A stretch of 64,000 nucleotides of DNA, taken from an uncultured Sphingomonas sp. (GTDB lineage: Bacteria; Pseudomonadota; Alphaproteobacteria; Sphingomonadales; Sphingomonadaceae). Both the position numbers and the translations under genes were made by a program. Positions 36,182 to 46,360 of the stretch are shown piece by piece. The DNA is taken from the NCBI RefSeq assembly GCF_913062585.1, contig NZ_CAJXWX010000002.1, forward strand, positions 124,001-188,000, given 5' to 3'. The notes below the pieces were generated by a model. It was not told the origin of the DNA and ran no database searches. It was given only the letters and a program-made list of their open reading frames with translations. The stretch's first letter is position 1. Each line of letters opens with the position of its first letter.

Positions 36182-37485
36182 CCCCGGGCTTGATGATCGC
36201 TGCGCCCGCTTCGGGCACCGGCAAGACGACGGTGATGCTGGGCCTGCTCCGCGCGTTCCGCGATGCGGGATTAGCGGTGCAGCCGTTCAAGAGCGGCCCC
36301 GACTATATCGACCCCGCCTTTCACCGCGCGGCGTGCGGGCGCGCGTCGTTCAACCTCGACGGCTGGGCGATGCCCGCTGCGCTGCTCGACACGCTGGGGC
36401 AGTGCGGGGCGGGGGCCGACCTCGTACTGGCGGAAGGCTCGATGGGCCTGTTCGACGGTGTGGCGAAACCCGGCGCGACCGGCTTGGGGAGCAGCGCGGA
36501 GACGGCCAGGAGGATGGGCTGGCCGGTGATCCTCGTCATCGACGTGTCGGGTCAGGCCCAGTCGGCGGCGGCGACCGCGCTCGGTTTCGCGCGCTACGAT
36601 CCCGAATTGCGGGTGGCGGGCGTGATCCTGAACCGCGTGGCCAGCCCGCGTCACGAACGGCTGGCGAAGCTGGGGTTCGAGGAGATCGGCCTGCCGGTCT
36701 TCGGTGCGCTCCCCCGACGCGGTGATCTGGTTCTGCCCGAGCGGCATCTGGGGCTGGTGCAGGCGGTGGAGCATCCCGAACTCGACCGGCTGATCGGCGA
36801 CTATGCGGCGTTCCTGGCGGCGCATGTCGACTTGGAGGCAGTGCGCGCGGCGGCCTATGCCAAGTCCGCCACGCCTGCGCCCGGCACGCTCCCGCCACCG
36901 CCCGCCCAGCGGATCGCGCTGGCGCAGGATGCGGCCTTTTCCTTCGTCTATCCGCACATGCTGGAGGGCTGGCGCGCGGGCGGGGCGGAGATACTGCCCT
37001 TCTCGCCGCTCGCCGACGAAGCGCCAGATGCGTCGGCCGATCTGGTCTGGCTGCCGGGCGGCTATCCCGAGCTTCATGCCGGGCGGCTGGCGGCGGCGGA
37101 GCGGTTCCGCGCCGGGTTGGCCACCCACGCCGCGACCAAGCCGATCCATGGCGAGTGCGGCGGCTATATGGCGCTGGGCGCGGCGCTGATCGACGCCGAG
37201 GGCAACAGCCACCGTATGGCGGGGCTGCTCGGCCTCGTCACCAGCTATGCCAAGCGCAAGATGCATCTCGGTTATCGCCGCGCGACCCTGCTGGGCGAGG
37301 TGGCGGGGATGCCCGAGGGCGCGGTGCTGGGCGGGCATGAGTTTCATTACTCGACCGTCCTCGAACAGCCCGATGCCCCGCTTGCGCACGTCGTCGATGC
37401 GCAAGGAGATGCCGTGCCCGAAACCGGGTCGCGGCGTGGCGGCGTGACGGGGACCTTCTTCCATCTGGTGGCGCGCTGGTGGTGA
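36178..37485 (+). CDS. cobB: Hydrogenobyrinic acid a,c-diamide synthase CobB
   Basis: ATP- and glutamine-dependent amidation of the a and c side chains, before cobalt insertion. The 435-residue protein has an N-terminal dethiobiotin-synthetase-like ATPase ([41 protein letters not shown]) and a C-terminal triad glutaminase-type domain ([24 protein letters not shown] with the Cys, GHEFHYSTV). It overlaps cobM (ATGA) and cobA (GTGA). Confidence 0.95.
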   Translation: MTPGLMIAAPASGTGKTTVMLGLLRAFRDAGLAVQPFKSGPDYIDPAFHRAACGRASFNLDGWAMPAALLDTLGQCGAGADLVLAEGSMGLFDGVAKPGATGLGSSAETARRMGWPVILVIDVSGQAQSAAATALGFARYDPELRVAGVILNRVASPRHERLAKLGFEEIGLPVFGALPRRGDLVLPERHLGLVQAVEHPELDRLIGDYAAFLAAHVDLEAVRAAAYAKSATPAPGTLPPPPAQRIALAQDAAFSFVYPHMLEGWRAGGAEILPFSPLADEAPDASADLVWLPGGYPELHAGRLAAAERFRAGLATHAATKPIHGECGGYMALGAALIDAEGNSHRMAGLLGLVTSYAKRKMHLGYRRATLLGEVAGMPEGAVLGGHEFHYSTVLEQPDAPLAHVVDAQGDAVPETGSRRGGVTGTFFHLVARWW

Positions 37486-38204
37486 GCGGTTTCGTCTCTC
37501 TCGTGGGCGCGGGGCCGGGCGATCCCGAGCTGTTGACGCTGAAGGCGGTGCGCTGTCTGGGCGCGGCGGATGTCGTGTTGTTCGACGACCTCGCCGCCGG
37601 GCCGATGCTGAGCCATGCCCGTGCGGATGCCGAGCTGATCGCGGTCGGCAAGCGCGCGGGTCGTGCCTCGCCGAAGCAGGGCGAGATCGACAGGTTGCTG
37701 GTCGACCATGCGCTTGGCGGCAAGCGGGTGGTGCGGCTGAAGTCGGGCGATCCCGGCATCTTCGGGCGGCTGGAGGAAGAAATCCTTGCCCTGAAGGCCG
37801 CCGCCATCCCCTTCGAGATCGTCCCCGGCGTCAGCACCGCGAGTGCGGCAGCGGCGGCGGCTGGACTGCCGCTGACCCGGCGGGCCGAGGCGCGGCGGGT
37901 GCAGTTCGTGACCGGCCATGACGTGACCGGCGCGCTGCCCGCCGACCGCAACATGGCGGCGCTGGCCGATGCGAGTGCCACTACCGTGGTGTTCATGCCA
38001 AAGCGCACCTTTCCCGCGCTGGCCGAGACACTGATCGCGCATGGCCTGTCGCCCGAAACCCCGGCGCTGATGGCCGAGCATGTCGGCTGCCCCGACCAGC
38101 GGCTGACCCGGTCGACCGTGGCTGGGCTGGCGGCGCAACTGGCGGCAGGCATGTCGGACAAGGCCGCGTTGATCCTCTATGGCCCGCTCATGGAGGATCT
38201 GTGA
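37482..38204 (+). CDS. cobA: Uroporphyrinogen-III C-methyltransferase CobA
   Basis: First committed step: two SAM-dependent methylations of uroporphyrinogen III to precorrin-2. The 240-residue SUMT has VSLVGAGPGDPELLTLKAVR, VVLFDDLA, KRAGRASPKQGEIDRLL, VVRLKSGDPGIFGRLEEEI and IVPGVSTASAAAAAAGLPLT. It begins at GTG 37482 inside GTGA with the cobB stop; GTG 37479 is one codon longer. There is no CysG-type dehydrogenase fusion, fitting a B12-dedicated enzyme. Confidence 0.95.
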   Translation: MSGFVSLVGAGPGDPELLTLKAVRCLGAADVVLFDDLAAGPMLSHARADAELIAVGKRAGRASPKQGEIDRLLVDHALGGKRVVRLKSGDPGIFGRLEEEILALKAAAIPFEIVPGVSTASAAAAAAGLPLTRRAEARRVQFVTGHDVTGALPADRNMAALADASATTVVFMPKRTFPALAETLIAHGLSPETPALMAEHVGCPDQRLTRSTVAGLAAQLAAGMSDKAALILYGPLMEDL

Positions 38205-39031
38205 TCCATCTCGACCTGATCGGCATCGGCACGGGCAATCCCGATCACCTGACCCGCGCCGCCGAGGCCGCGATGCGCGCCGCCGACCTGATCCTGCTGC
38301 CACGCAAAGGTGACAAGGTCGAGTTGATCGACCTGCGCCGCGACCTTTGTGCGCAGGTGCTGGCGGGCGCGGCGACACGGGTGGCCGAGTTCGACCTGCC
38401 GGTACGGGCGGGCGAGGGCGATTATCTGGACAATGTCGAACGCTGGCATGACGCGATCGCCGGATGCTGGGCGGCGGAGATTGCGCGGGGGCTTCCCCAG
38501 GGGGGGCGGGTCGCGTTGCTCGTCTGGGGCGATCCGTCGCTCTACGACAGCACGATCCGCATCGCCCGGCGGCTGATCGCTGTGGAGGGGGTGACGGTGG
38601 TGCCGGGGATCACCAGCTTGCAGCTGCTCTGTGCGGCGCATGCCATCCCGTTCAATGCGGTCGGTGCGCCGGTGATGGTGACGACAGGGCGACGGTTGCG
38701 TGAGGGCGGTTGGCCCGAGGGGGCGGACAGCGTGGCGGTAATGCTGGATGGCGGCTGTGCGTTCGCAACGCTGGATCAGCCGGATGCGGCGATCTGGTGG
38801 GGGGCGTATCTTGGCATGGCCCAGGAGGCGATCGAGGCCGGTCGGCTGGCGGATGTGGCCGAGCGGATCGTCGCGCGCCGGGCGGAATTGCGGCGGGCGC
38901 ATGGGTGGATCATGGATGTGTATCTGCTGCGGCGGGGTGGGGATTTTGTGGGGGAGCGAGACCCAAGCGGTGTCGCTCGTGGCCTGGCCCCCACCCCAAA
39001 CCCCTCCCCCCTGCCGGGAGGAGGGGCTTAA
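38201..39031 (+). CDS. cobF: Precorrin-6A synthase (deacetylating) CobF with repeat-derived tail
   Basis: Methylates C1 of precorrin-5 and releases acetate, giving precorrin-6A; aerobic-pathway specific. The 276-residue product begins at GTG 38201 (GTGA overlap with cobA) with IHLDLIGIGTGNPDHLT, then LLVWGDPSLYDSTIRIA, VVPGITSLQLLCAAHAIPFN and ends its recognised domain at GWIMDVYLLRR (residue 245). The last 30 or so residues (RDPSGVARGLAPTPNPSPLP...) are encoded by module A of a composite palindromic repeat. This tail probably has no family counterpart. Confidence 0.94.
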   Translation: MIHLDLIGIGTGNPDHLTRAAEAAMRAADLILLPRKGDKVELIDLRRDLCAQVLAGAATRVAEFDLPVRAGEGDYLDNVERWHDAIAGCWAAEIARGLPQGGRVALLVWGDPSLYDSTIRIARRLIAVEGVTVVPGITSLQLLCAAHAIPFNAVGAPVMVTTGRRLREGGWPEGADSVAVMLDGGCAFATLDQPDAAIWWGAYLGMAQEAIEAGRLADVAERIVARRAELRRAHGWIMDVYLLRRGGDFVGERDPSGVARGLAPTPNPSPLPGGGA

Positions 39032-39161
39032 TGGCTATCGCGTTGCCACACGCTTCTCCCCTCCCGCAGGCGGGAGGGGATGGGGGAGGGTGGAGCCGCA
39101 AGCTACGTCGCCCGTGGCCTGGCCCCCACCCCAAACCCGTCCCCCCTGCCGGGGAGAGGGG
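38969..39161. repeat. Composite palindromic repeat at the cobF 3' end (R6)
   Basis: Modules A (38974-39027), M (39058-39090, CCCCTCCCGCAGGCGGGAGG and GATGGGGGAGGG) and A' (39110-39161). M to A' spacing is 52 bp, against 53 bp in the copy inside cobN. It covers the final codons and stop of cobF and ends two bases before the cobO stop. Confidence 0.85.
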
Positions 39162-39162
39162 C

Positions 39163-39762
39163 CTAAAACTCGATACCCTTTTGCGCCTTCACGCCCTGTT
39201 CGCGGAAGGGGTGTTTCACCTGTGTCATGTCCGTGACCAGGTCCGCCGCGGCGATCAGCGCCTCGGGCGCATTGCGCCCGGTAATGATCACATGCGTCAT
39301 CGCCCCCTTGGTGCTCAGCACCTCCAGCACCTCGTCGACGGGCAGATAGTCATAGCGCAGCACGATATTCAGCTCGTCCGCGACGATCAGGTCGTAGGAC
39401 GGATCGGCGATCATCCGCTTCACCTCGTCCCACGCGCCCCGCGCGGTGGCGATGTCGCGGGTGCGGTCCTGGGTGTTCCAGGTGAAGCCTTCGCCCATCG
39501 CGTGGAAGTCGACCTCGGGAATGCGCGCCAATACCGCCGCCTCGCCGGTGGTCATCGCGCCCTTCACGAACTGGACCATGCCGACACGCATCCCGTGGCC
39601 CACGGCACGGATCACCATGCCCAGCGCGGCGGTCGTCTTGCCCTTGCCCTTGCCGGTATGGACGATGATCAGGCCCTTTTCGGCGTCGCGCGCGGCGACC
39701 TTGCTGTCCTGCGCGGCCTTTTTCTTGGCCATGCGCTCGGCATGTTCGGCATCGGTTCGCAT
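39163..39762 (-). CDS. cobO: Cob(I)yrinic acid a,c-diamide adenosyltransferase CobO
   Basis: Transfers adenosyl from ATP to the corrinoid cobalt. The 199-residue CobA/CobO/BtuR-type protein has the P-loop HTGKGKGKTTAALGMVIRAVG, MVQFVKGAMTTGE, GEGFTWNTQDRTRD and DLIVADELNIVLRYDYL, and ends KAQKGIEF, as in the family. ATG 39762 has AGGAG at good spacing; ATG 39765 is one codon longer. It is coupled to cobU upstream (TGATG). Confidence 0.95.
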   Translation of the reverse strand: MRTDAEHAERMAKKKAAQDSKVAARDAEKGLIIVHTGKGKGKTTAALGMVIRAVGHGMRVGMVQFVKGAMTTGEAAVLARIPEVDFHAMGEGFTWNTQDRTRDIATARGAWDEVKRMIADPSYDLIVADELNIVLRYDYLPVDEVLEVLSTKGAMTHVIITGRNAPEALIAAADLVTDMTQVKHPFREQGVKAQKGIEF

Positions 39763-40298
39763 CATCTCTCTCCTGAAAGCCCCGAAGACAGACGGAGCGG
39801 CAGGCCCGCCACCACCAGATCGGTCGCGTCGCACACCCGCGCCAGCCGCTGGTTGAGCGACCCTTGCGCATCCCGAAACCGCCGGGCGAGCGCATTGTCG
39901 GGGACGATGCCGAAGCCGACCTCGTTGCTGACCAGCACCACCGGGCCGGGCGCGTTTTCCAGCGCGGCGACCAGTGCTTCCCCCGCTGCCGCCAGATCGG
40001 CCTCGCCGAGCAGCAAATTGGTGAGCCAGAGCGTCAGGCAGTCGACCAGCAACACCCGGTCGGCGCGGCTATGCGCCGCAACGGCCGCTGGCAGAGCCAA
40101 TGGCGCCTCGACCGTCGTCCAGCGCGCGTCGCGATCCGCCTGGTGTCGCGCGATGCGCTCGCGCATTTCGTCGTCCCAGGCTTGCGCGGTCGCGATGAAG
40201 CAGCCGGTGGGCGTCATCGCCTCGGCCAGCGTCTGCGCATGGCGGCTCTTGCCCGACCGGGCACCGCCCAGCACCAATATCGTTCGGGGCTTCGTCAT
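39762..40298 (-). CDS. cobU: Adenosylcobinamide kinase / phosphate guanylyltransferase (CobU, CobP)
   Basis: Activates adenosylcobinamide by phosphorylation and GMP transfer for nucleotide-loop assembly. The 178-residue protein has ILVLGGARSGKSRHAQTLAE (P-loop), TAQAWDDEMRERIARHQADR with the GMP-accepting His, VLLVDCLTLWLTNLL and VLVSNEVGFGIVP. Start 40298 is 27 bp from the divergent cobD start; ATG 40310 would add four residues. Confidence 0.95.
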   Translation of the reverse strand: MTKPRTILVLGGARSGKSRHAQTLAEAMTPTGCFIATAQAWDDEMRERIARHQADRDARWTTVEAPLALPAAVAAHSRADRVLLVDCLTLWLTNLLLGEADLAAAGEALVAALENAPGPVVLVSNEVGFGIVPDNALARRFRDAQGSLNQRLARVCDATDLVVAGLPLRLSSGLSGER

Positions 40299-40325
40299 GC
40301 CCGTCCGCATCGCGGGAGCGCAGCC

Positions 40326-41321
40326 GTGACGCAAGCGGAAATGGGGGCGCTGACCCATCATGGCGGCCGGATCGACGCGGCGAGGACATTGTTTCCCGAC
40401 GCGCCGACCCCGTGGCTGGACCTGTCGACGGGGATCAATCCGGTGCCCTGGACCCCGCCGCAAGGGCTGGCGGTCGACGCCGCGCCCTTGCCGGATCGCA
40501 CCGCGCTCGCGAGTCTGGAGGCGCTGGCGGCGGCGCATTTCGGCGTTGCGGCGGAACGGGTCGCGGCGGTGCCCGGCAGCGAGATGGCGCTGCGCCTGCT
40601 GCCGCAGCTGGGCGTGCCGCAGCCGATCGTCGCGGTCCGCCCGAGCTATGGGACGCATGGCGCGGTCGCCTCTTCGCGAGTCGATCAGTCCGGACTGGAC
40701 GATTGGGCAGGGCAGGCGGGAAGCCTGCTGATCGCCAATCCCAACAACCCCGACGGCGTCCATCGCTCGCCCGAGCAACTGGCGCGGCTGGCGGCGGTAC
40801 AAGCGAAGGCCGGCGGCTGGCTGATCCTGGACGAAGCCTTTGCCGATGCGATGTCGGAATTGGGGCCGGGTTTCGGCGGCGGGGAGCGGGTCGTGGTGCT
40901 GCGCTCGTTCGGCAAGTTCTTCGGGCTGGCGGGGGTGCGGCTGGGTTTCGTGATCGCGGCCCCCGACATCCTGGCGCGGCTGCGCGACCTGCTGGGCGAC
41001 TGGCCGGTATCGGCGCACGCCATCGCCTGGGGCCGGGCGGCCTATGCCGATCGCGCATGGATCGCCGCGACCCGGACCGCGCTGGTCGAGCGGGCGGCTG
41101 CGCTGGATGCATTGTTGGCGCAGCATGGCCTGAATGCGCAGGGCGCCTGTCCGCTGTTCCGCATGGTCGAGACGCCGGCGGCGCCTGCGATCTTCTGGCG
41201 GCTGGCGGCGGCGGGCATTCTCGTCCGCCCCTTTGCCGATGCGCCGGAGCGGCTGCGTTTCGGCGTGCCCGCGGCGGCGGCGGAGCTTGAACGATTGGAC
41301 GAGGCGTTGCGGCATGGCTGA
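40326..41321 (+). CDS. cobD: Threonine-phosphate decarboxylase CobD (CobC of P. denitrificans)
   Basis: PLP enzyme that makes (R)-1-amino-2-propanol O-2-phosphate for the nucleotide loop. The 331-residue class II aminotransferase-like protein has LDLSTGINPVPW, IANPNNPDGVHRS, LILDEAFADA and the PLP lysine in LRSFGKFFGLAGVRLG. GTG 40326 has GGGAG at good spacing; ATG 40341 is an alternative five residues shorter. The cbiB start overlaps its stop by 8 bp. Confidence 0.93.
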   Translation: MTQAEMGALTHHGGRIDAARTLFPDAPTPWLDLSTGINPVPWTPPQGLAVDAAPLPDRTALASLEALAAAHFGVAAERVAAVPGSEMALRLLPQLGVPQPIVAVRPSYGTHGAVASSRVDQSGLDDWAGQAGSLLIANPNNPDGVHRSPEQLARLAAVQAKAGGWLILDEAFADAMSELGPGFGGGERVVVLRSFGKFFGLAGVRLGFVIAAPDILARLRDLLGDWPVSAHAIAWGRAAYADRAWIAATRTALVERAAALDALLAQHGLNAQGACPLFRMVETPAAPAIFWRLAAAGILVRPFADAPERLRFGVPAAAAELERLDEALRHG

Positions 41322-42252
41322 TCCCGTCGCTCTGGTGGCCTTGGCGCTCGATGCGGCGATCGGCTGGCCCGACCGTCTCTATGCGCGCATCGGCCATCCC
41401 GTGGGGGCGTTTGCGCGCTTTTTGAATCGCGCCGAGCGGCTGGGCAACGCCACTGACCGGCCCGAGGGCGTGCGGCGGGGACTGGGTGTCCTGACCATGG
41501 TCCTGTTGATTGCGCTGACCGGTGGGGTGGCATGGTGGCTCGACCGGGAAGCGCACCTGTTGTTCGGCCGCTGGGGCTGGATCGCGAGTGCGGTCCTTGC
41601 CTGGCCCGCCCTCGCGCAGCGCAGCCTGTACGTGCATGTCCGCCCGGTCGCTGACGCCCTGTTGCGCGGCGACCTGCCAGCCGCGCGGTCGCTCGTCGCT
41701 CGGGTCGTGGGGCGCGATACCGAGCGGCTGGACCAGGCCGGCGTGTCGCGCGCGGCGATCGAGACGTTGGCGGAGAGCTTTTGCGACGGGATCGTGGCGC
41801 CCCTGTTCTGGCTGTTGCTGCTCGGCCTGCCGGGTGTGTGGATATACAAGGCGATCAATACCGCGGACAGCATCATCGGGCATAAGGAACCGCGCTGGCG
41901 GGCGTATGGCTGGGCGGCGGCGCGGATCGACGATGCGGCCAACTGGGTACCCGCACGGATCGCCGGGGTGCTGGTGTGCGCGGCGGGGGCAGGCGGCTGG
42001 GCGGTGATGAAGCGCGATGCCCGGGCCCATGCCTCGCCCAATGCGGGGTGGCCCGAAGCGGCGATGGCGGGCGCGTTGGGCGTCGCGCTGGCCGGGCCGG
42101 TCGCCTATGACGGGGTGACCCAGATCAAGCCGTGGATCGGGCGCGAAGGGCGGGCCGCGTCGCCCAGGGACATCGTGACCGCCCTGCAAATCTATGCGCG
42201 GGCCTGCCTATTGCTCTGGGTGATCGCCGGGAGTGTCGCATGGCTGGCGTGA
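41314..42252 (+). CDS. cbiB: Adenosylcobinamide-phosphate synthase CbiB
   Basis: Membrane enzyme that joins the aminopropanol (phosphate) made by CobD to adenosylcobyric acid. The 312-residue protein starts [32 protein letters not shown], has several TM segments, and carries [23 protein letters not shown] and [18 protein letters not shown], the hallmarks of CbiB. It overlaps cobQ by 13 bp. Confidence 0.95.
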   Translation: MADPVALVALALDAAIGWPDRLYARIGHPVGAFARFLNRAERLGNATDRPEGVRRGLGVLTMVLLIALTGGVAWWLDREAHLLFGRWGWIASAVLAWPALAQRSLYVHVRPVADALLRGDLPAARSLVARVVGRDTERLDQAGVSRAAIETLAESFCDGIVAPLFWLLLLGLPGVWIYKAINTADSIIGHKEPRWRAYGWAAARIDDAANWVPARIAGVLVCAAGAGGWAVMKRDARAHASPNAGWPEAAMAGALGVALAGPVAYDGVTQIKPWIGREGRAASPRDIVTALQIYARACLLLWVIAGSVAWLA

Positions 42253-43694
42253 TGATCCAGGGCACCGGCTCGGATGTCGGCAAGTCGGTGCTGGTCGCGG
42301 GGCTGTGCCGCCTGTTCGCCAATCGCGGCCTGTCCGTTCGCCCCTTCAAGCCGCAGAATATGAGCAACAATGCCGCTGCCACCCCGGACGGCGGCGAGAT
42401 CGGGCGGGCGCAGGCGACCCAGGCGATGGCGGCGCGGGTGCCCCCCCATGTCGACATGAACCCGGTGCTGCTGAAACCGCAGGGGGATCGCACCTCACAG
42501 CTGATCGTGCGCGGACAGGTGCGCGGGATGCTGCCCGCTGCGAAATGGCGCGAGGGGCGGATCGGGCTGCTGCCTGAAGTGGTCGACTGCTATCGCCGGT
42601 TGGAGGCGGAGTGCGACCTGGTCATCGTCGAAGGCGCGGGTTCGCCCGCCGAGGTCAATCTGCGTAGCGGCGACATCGCCAATATGGGCTTCGCACGCGC
42701 CGCGAACGTGCCGGTGGTGCTGGCGGGCGACATCGACCGGGGCGGGGTGATCGCCTCGCTGGTCGGCACCAAGGCGGTGATTGACCCGCAGGACGCCGCG
42801 ATGATCCGCGGCTTTCTGGTCAACAAGTTTCGCGGCGATCCGGCGCTGTTCGCCGATGGCCTGGGCATTATCGCCGAGCATACCGGCTGGCCTTCGCTGG
42901 GTCTCATCCCCTGGCTGGCCGACGCCGCGCGGCTGCCGAGCGAGGATGCGGTGGTGCTCGAACGGGGCCGTGCGGACACCGGCGGGCGGGTGGTGATCGC
43001 CTGTCCGGTCACGCCACGCATCGCCAATTTCGACGATCTCGATCCGTTGAGGCTGGAGCCGCAGGTCGACCTCGTCATGGTCCGTCCGGGCGAGCCCATT
43101 CCCGATGCGGCGATGATCGTGCTAGCGGGATCGAAGGCTACCATCGCCGACCTGGCGTTCCTGCGCGCGCAAGGCTGGGACATCGACATTGCCGCGCATG
43201 TCCGGCGCGGGCGGCCGGTGCTGGGCTTGTGCGGCGGCTATCAGATGCTGGGGCGTGTCGTCGCCGATCCCGATGGACTCGAGGGGCCGGCGGGCAGCGT
43301 CGCGGGGTTGGGGCTGCTCGACATCGAGACGGTGCTGACGGCTGAGAAGACGGTGCGGCCGGTCACCGGCGAGGCGCTGGGGGCATCCTTTTCGGGCTAT
43401 GAAATCCATCTCGGGCGGACGAGCGGCCCGGATACCGCCCGCCCGGTCGGGCATCTCGCCGATGGCCGGGCGGAGGGCGCGATGCGCGCGGATGGTCTTG
43501 TCGCGGGGAGCTATGTCCATGGCCTGCTCGGCGAGGCTGGGCAGCGCGCGGCGTGGCTGGCGCGGATCAGTGTGGCGGGGCAGGGCCCCGATCACCGCGC
43601 CGATGTCGATGCCGCGCTCGATGCCATCGCCGCCGTGCTGGAGGCGCATGTCGATTGCGATGCGCTGCTCCGGATCGCTCAGGACGCCCAATAG
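42240..43694 (+). CDS. cobQ: Cobyric acid synthase CobQ
   Basis: Amidates side chains b, d, e and g of adenosylcobyrinic acid a,c-diamide. The 484-residue protein has [20 protein letters not shown] (ATPase P-loop), [49 protein letters not shown], and a glutaminase domain with [10 protein letters not shown] (Cys nucleophile) and YEIHLGRTS. The stop lies 16 bp inside the convergent cobS. Confidence 0.96.
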   Translation: MAGVMIQGTGSDVGKSVLVAGLCRLFANRGLSVRPFKPQNMSNNAAATPDGGEIGRAQATQAMAARVPPHVDMNPVLLKPQGDRTSQLIVRGQVRGMLPAAKWREGRIGLLPEVVDCYRRLEAECDLVIVEGAGSPAEVNLRSGDIANMGFARAANVPVVLAGDIDRGGVIASLVGTKAVIDPQDAAMIRGFLVNKFRGDPALFADGLGIIAEHTGWPSLGLIPWLADAARLPSEDAVVLERGRADTGGRVVIACPVTPRIANFDDLDPLRLEPQVDLVMVRPGEPIPDAAMIVLAGSKATIADLAFLRAQGWDIDIAAHVRRGRPVLGLCGGYQMLGRVVADPDGLEGPAGSVAGLGLLDIETVLTAEKTVRPVTGEALGASFSGYEIHLGRTSGPDTARPVGHLADGRAEGAMRADGLVAGSYVHGLLGEAGQRAAWLARISVAGQGPDHRADVDAALDAIAAVLEAHVDCDALLRIAQDAQ

Positions 43695-44395
43695 GCGAGG
43701 GTGACGATCAGCAGCCCGGTTTCGGTCAGCTCGATCCCGGCGCCATGCACATCGCCGGTCACGCCGCCCAGCTTGCGCCGGAACCAGGTTAGCAGGCTGA
43801 GCGCCAGGATCGGCGTCATCGCAAGCGGCGGATAGACGCACCCGATGGCCAGCACCGCGACGATCCAGGCCACCATATCGAACGGGCGCACGGCGCGCGA
43901 CACCAACGCGCCCAGCCCGCCCTCCCGCAACGGCGGCAGGAAACGCGCCCAGACCAGCGGCCCGATCCGCGCCGCCGCCGGGATCAGCGCCAGGATCGGC
44001 CAAGCCGTGGCGGGCAGGCCGTGGAGCAGCACGAGCTTGGCCAGCAACTGGATCACCAGCGCGACCACGCCGAAACTGCCGATATGCGGGTCGGCCATCA
44101 CCGCCAGCAGGCGCGTGCGATCGCCATGCGCGGCGCCCAGCCCGTCGGACAGGTCGGCGAGCCCGTCGAGGTGCAACGCCCCCGTGATCCAGACCCAGGC
44201 GACCAGTGCCGCCAGCGCCCCCGCCCAGGGGTCGATATGTCCGCCCGCCCAGCCTGCGCCCGCGACCACCGCTCCGATGACCAGCCCGGCGACGGGATAG
44301 AGGCGGATCGCTGCGGCGAAATCCGCCTCATCCGCCGCGACGCGGGGCATGGGCAGTCGGGTCAGGAAACTCAGGGCGAGGATCAGGGGCTTCAT
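43679..44395 (-). CDS. cobS: Adenosylcobinamide-GDP ribazoletransferase CobS (CobV)
   Basis: Membrane-bound cobalamin synthase joining AdoCbi-GDP and alpha-ribazole (phosphate). The 238-residue protein is mostly hydrophobic, with [10 protein letters not shown] at the N-terminus, [20 protein letters not shown] (acidic metal-binding motif) and [14 protein letters not shown], all diagnostic. It overlaps the upstream phosphatase by 4 bp and its 3' end overlaps cobQ by 16 bp on the other strand. Confidence 0.95.
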   Translation of the reverse strand: MKPLILALSFLTRLPMPRVAADEADFAAAIRLYPVAGLVIGAVVAGAGWAGGHIDPWAGALAALVAWVWITGALHLDGLADLSDGLGAAHGDRTRLLAVMADPHIGSFGVVALVIQLLAKLVLLHGLPATAWPILALIPAAARIGPLVWARFLPPLREGGLGALVSRAVRPFDMVAWIVAVLAIGCVYPPLAMTPILALSLLTWFRRKLGGVTGDVHGAGIELTETGLLIVTLAYWAS

Positions 44396-44949
44396 GCCGT
44401 GACCAGTCCCGTCACCTGCGCTGTCCGGGGCGCGCCGTCCCACACCGCCAGCGTGACCAGGCTGGCATAGGGCAGCGCGAAGGACCACACGGCGCGGGCA
44501 TCGAACCCGCACAGGGCATGAAGCACCGCCCGCATCGCGCCGCCATGGGTGACGATCAGCGTCGGTTCGGGCGGCAGATCGGCGATGGCCGCCGCGACCC
44601 GTGCGACCAGCGCCGACCAGCGTTCGCCCCCAGGCGGCGGTGCGCCGTCGGGATCGTCCCAGAAGCGACCGAGTGCGCCCGCGTCGATCTCCGCCGCCGC
44701 CAGCCCGTCCCAGGCCCCGAAATCGAGTTCGCGCCAGCGGGGATCGACGTCCGTCGGGCCGATCGCCTCGGCACAGGCGCGAGCGCGCGACAGGTCGGAG
44801 GAGATGCGGCGCGTCACCGCCAACCCGGCCGCGCGGGCGACACAGGCGGCGATCCCCTGCGGCGTCGCCGGGCTGTCGGTCCGCCCTAGCATCCGCCCCG
44901 TCAGCTCGGGCTCGCCGTGCCGGAGCAGATGGAGCGGAAAGCCGGTCAC
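44392..44949 (-). CDS. cobC: Histidine phosphatase, probable alpha-ribazole phosphatase
   Basis: A 185-residue phosphoglycerate-mutase-like protein with the phospho-His motif LLRHGEPEL near residue 10, [27 protein letters not shown] and the second catalytic His in [17 protein letters not shown]. Its place between cobT and cobS, with 4-bp overlaps on both sides, supports dephosphorylation of alpha-ribazole 5'-phosphate or adenosylcobalamin 5'-phosphate. Not to be confused with P. denitrificans CobC. Confidence 0.87.
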   Translation of the reverse strand: MTGFPLHLLRHGEPELTGRMLGRTDSPATPQGIAACVARAAGLAVTRRISSDLSRARACAEAIGPTDVDPRWRELDFGAWDGLAAAEIDAGALGRFWDDPDGAPPPGGERWSALVARVAAAIADLPPEPTLIVTHGGAMRAVLHALCGFDARAVWSFALPYASLVTLAVWDGAPRTAQVTGLVTA

Positions 44950-45956
44950 GCGTTCGCCACGCCCGCTTCGGCGAAGGTCGCCATGCCGTCATGCGCGGCC
45001 AGCGCCGAACGGATGACCTGCACCGCCACCGCCGCGCCGCTGCCCTCGCCCAGTCGCATCGTCAGCGACAGGATCGGTTCCAGCCCCAGACGCGCGAGGA
45101 GCAGGCTGTGCCCCGGTTCGGCCGAGCAGTGGCCCGCCAGGCAATGGGCGGTGATGGCGGGATCGGCCATCGCCAGCGGCGCGACCGCCGCCGTGCCGAT
45201 AAAACCGTCAAGGACCACGGATATCCGCTTCGTCCGCGCGGCAACCACGGCGCCGGCCATGGCGGCGATCTCGCGCCCGCCCAGACGGCGCAGGATCTCG
45301 AACGCGCTGGTCAGATGGTCGCGGTGCAGGGCCAACCCCTCGGCCACCACCGCCGCCTTGCGCTGGAGGCCCAGCGCATCGACCCCGGTGCCGGGACCGA
45401 CCCACAGGTCGGCGGCCCCGCCGAAACTGGCCGCGGCCAGTGCGGCCGCCGGCGTGGTGTTGCCGATCCCCATCTCGCCCAGCACCAGCAGGTCGGCATC
45501 GCCCACCGCCTCGGCCCCGGCGGACAAGGCGGCCAGGCATTCCGCCTCGCTCATCGCCGGGCCGGTGGTGAAGTCGGCGGTCGGCCGGTCGAGGTCGAGC
45601 GGCACCACGGCCAGCTCCAGCCCGGCCGCCGCCGCCAGCGCATTGATCGCGGCGCCTCCGGCGGCGAAATTGGCGACCATCTGCGCGGTCACTTCCGGGG
45701 GAAAGGCGCTGACGCCGCGCGCGACGACACCGTGATTCCCGGCAAAGATGATCGCCCGGCCGCGCGCGATGCGAGGCCGTTCGACCCCCTGCCACCCGGC
45801 CATGAAGATCGCGATCTCTTCCAGACGGCCGAGCGAACCCGGCGGCTTGGTCAGCTGGCCCTGTCGTGCGGTGGCGGCATCGCGGGCGGCTTGGTCAGGC
45901 TGGCTCAGGCTGGCCAGCGCCGCCTCGAAGGCGGCGACGGTCGGGAAGAGGCTCAT
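44946..45956 (-). CDS. cobT: Nicotinate-nucleotide--dimethylbenzimidazole phosphoribosyltransferase CobT (CobU)
   Basis: Makes alpha-ribazole 5'-phosphate from DMB and nicotinate mononucleotide. The 336-residue protein has [77 protein letters not shown] and [19 protein letters not shown] with the catalytic-type Glu near the C-terminus. ATG 45956 starts conserved sequence and overlaps the stop of the DUF1636 gene by 4 bp. Confidence 0.95.
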   Translation of the reverse strand: MSLFPTVAAFEAALASLSQPDQAARDAATARQGQLTKPPGSLGRLEEIAIFMAGWQGVERPRIARGRAIIFAGNHGVVARGVSAFPPEVTAQMVANFAAGGAAINALAAAAGLELAVVPLDLDRPTADFTTGPAMSEAECLAALSAGAEAVGDADLLVLGEMGIGNTTPAAALAAASFGGAADLWVGPGTGVDALGLQRKAAVVAEGLALHRDHLTSAFEILRRLGGREIAAMAGAVVAARTKRISVVLDGFIGTAAVAPLAMADPAITAHCLAGHCSAEPGHSLLLARLGLEPILSLTMRLGEGSGAAVAVQVIRSALAAHDGMATFAEAGVANA

Positions 45957-46360
45957 TCGACGACGAATCCTTCGGGGGGCGTGCGGGTGAGGAAGTGACC
46001 CTTCACCCCTTGCGGCCATTGCTTGTAGGGCACCTGCCCCCAGTCGCTGTCGGCATAGGCGCGGGCATAGTCCAATATGGCGCGCGCGGCGTCCTCGTCG
46101 GGGGCGAACTTGCCCAGGACATAGCCGACCTTGCCCGGGCAGCGCAGATGCACGGCGCTGAAGGACTGGCAGGCGAAGAGGCAGGGCATCTCCTGAACTT
46201 CTATATCGGCATAGGCCGGATCGGATGACTGGACGCGCCGCAGCGCCGCGACCAGCAATGCGCCGCCGCGCTGGCCTTCGTCATTCTCGCGCGCGTCTTC
46301 GGACAGGCGACAAGTGTTGCAGGCAACCACGGCGGGGCCGTTCGCGGCGGGTTTCAGCAT
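45953..46360 (-). CDS. DUF1636 ferredoxin-like protein, first gene of the riboswitch 3 operon
   Basis: A 135-residue protein with [16 protein letters not shown] near the N-terminus and [21 protein letters not shown] in the middle; the spaced cysteines suggest a thioredoxin-like 2Fe-2S or metal site. Such DUF1636 genes recur in cobalamin clusters of alphaproteobacteria, but no reaction is assigned. It is first after cobalamin riboswitch 3 and coupled to cobT by ATGA, so a redox or metal-handling role in B12 synthesis is plausible. Confidence 0.88.
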   Translation of the reverse strand: MLKPAANGPAVVACNTCRLSEDARENDEGQRGGALLVAALRRVQSSDPAYADIEVQEMPCLFACQSFSAVHLRCPGKVGYVLGKFAPDEDAARAILDYARAYADSDWGQVPYKQWPQGVKGHFLTRTPPEGFVVE

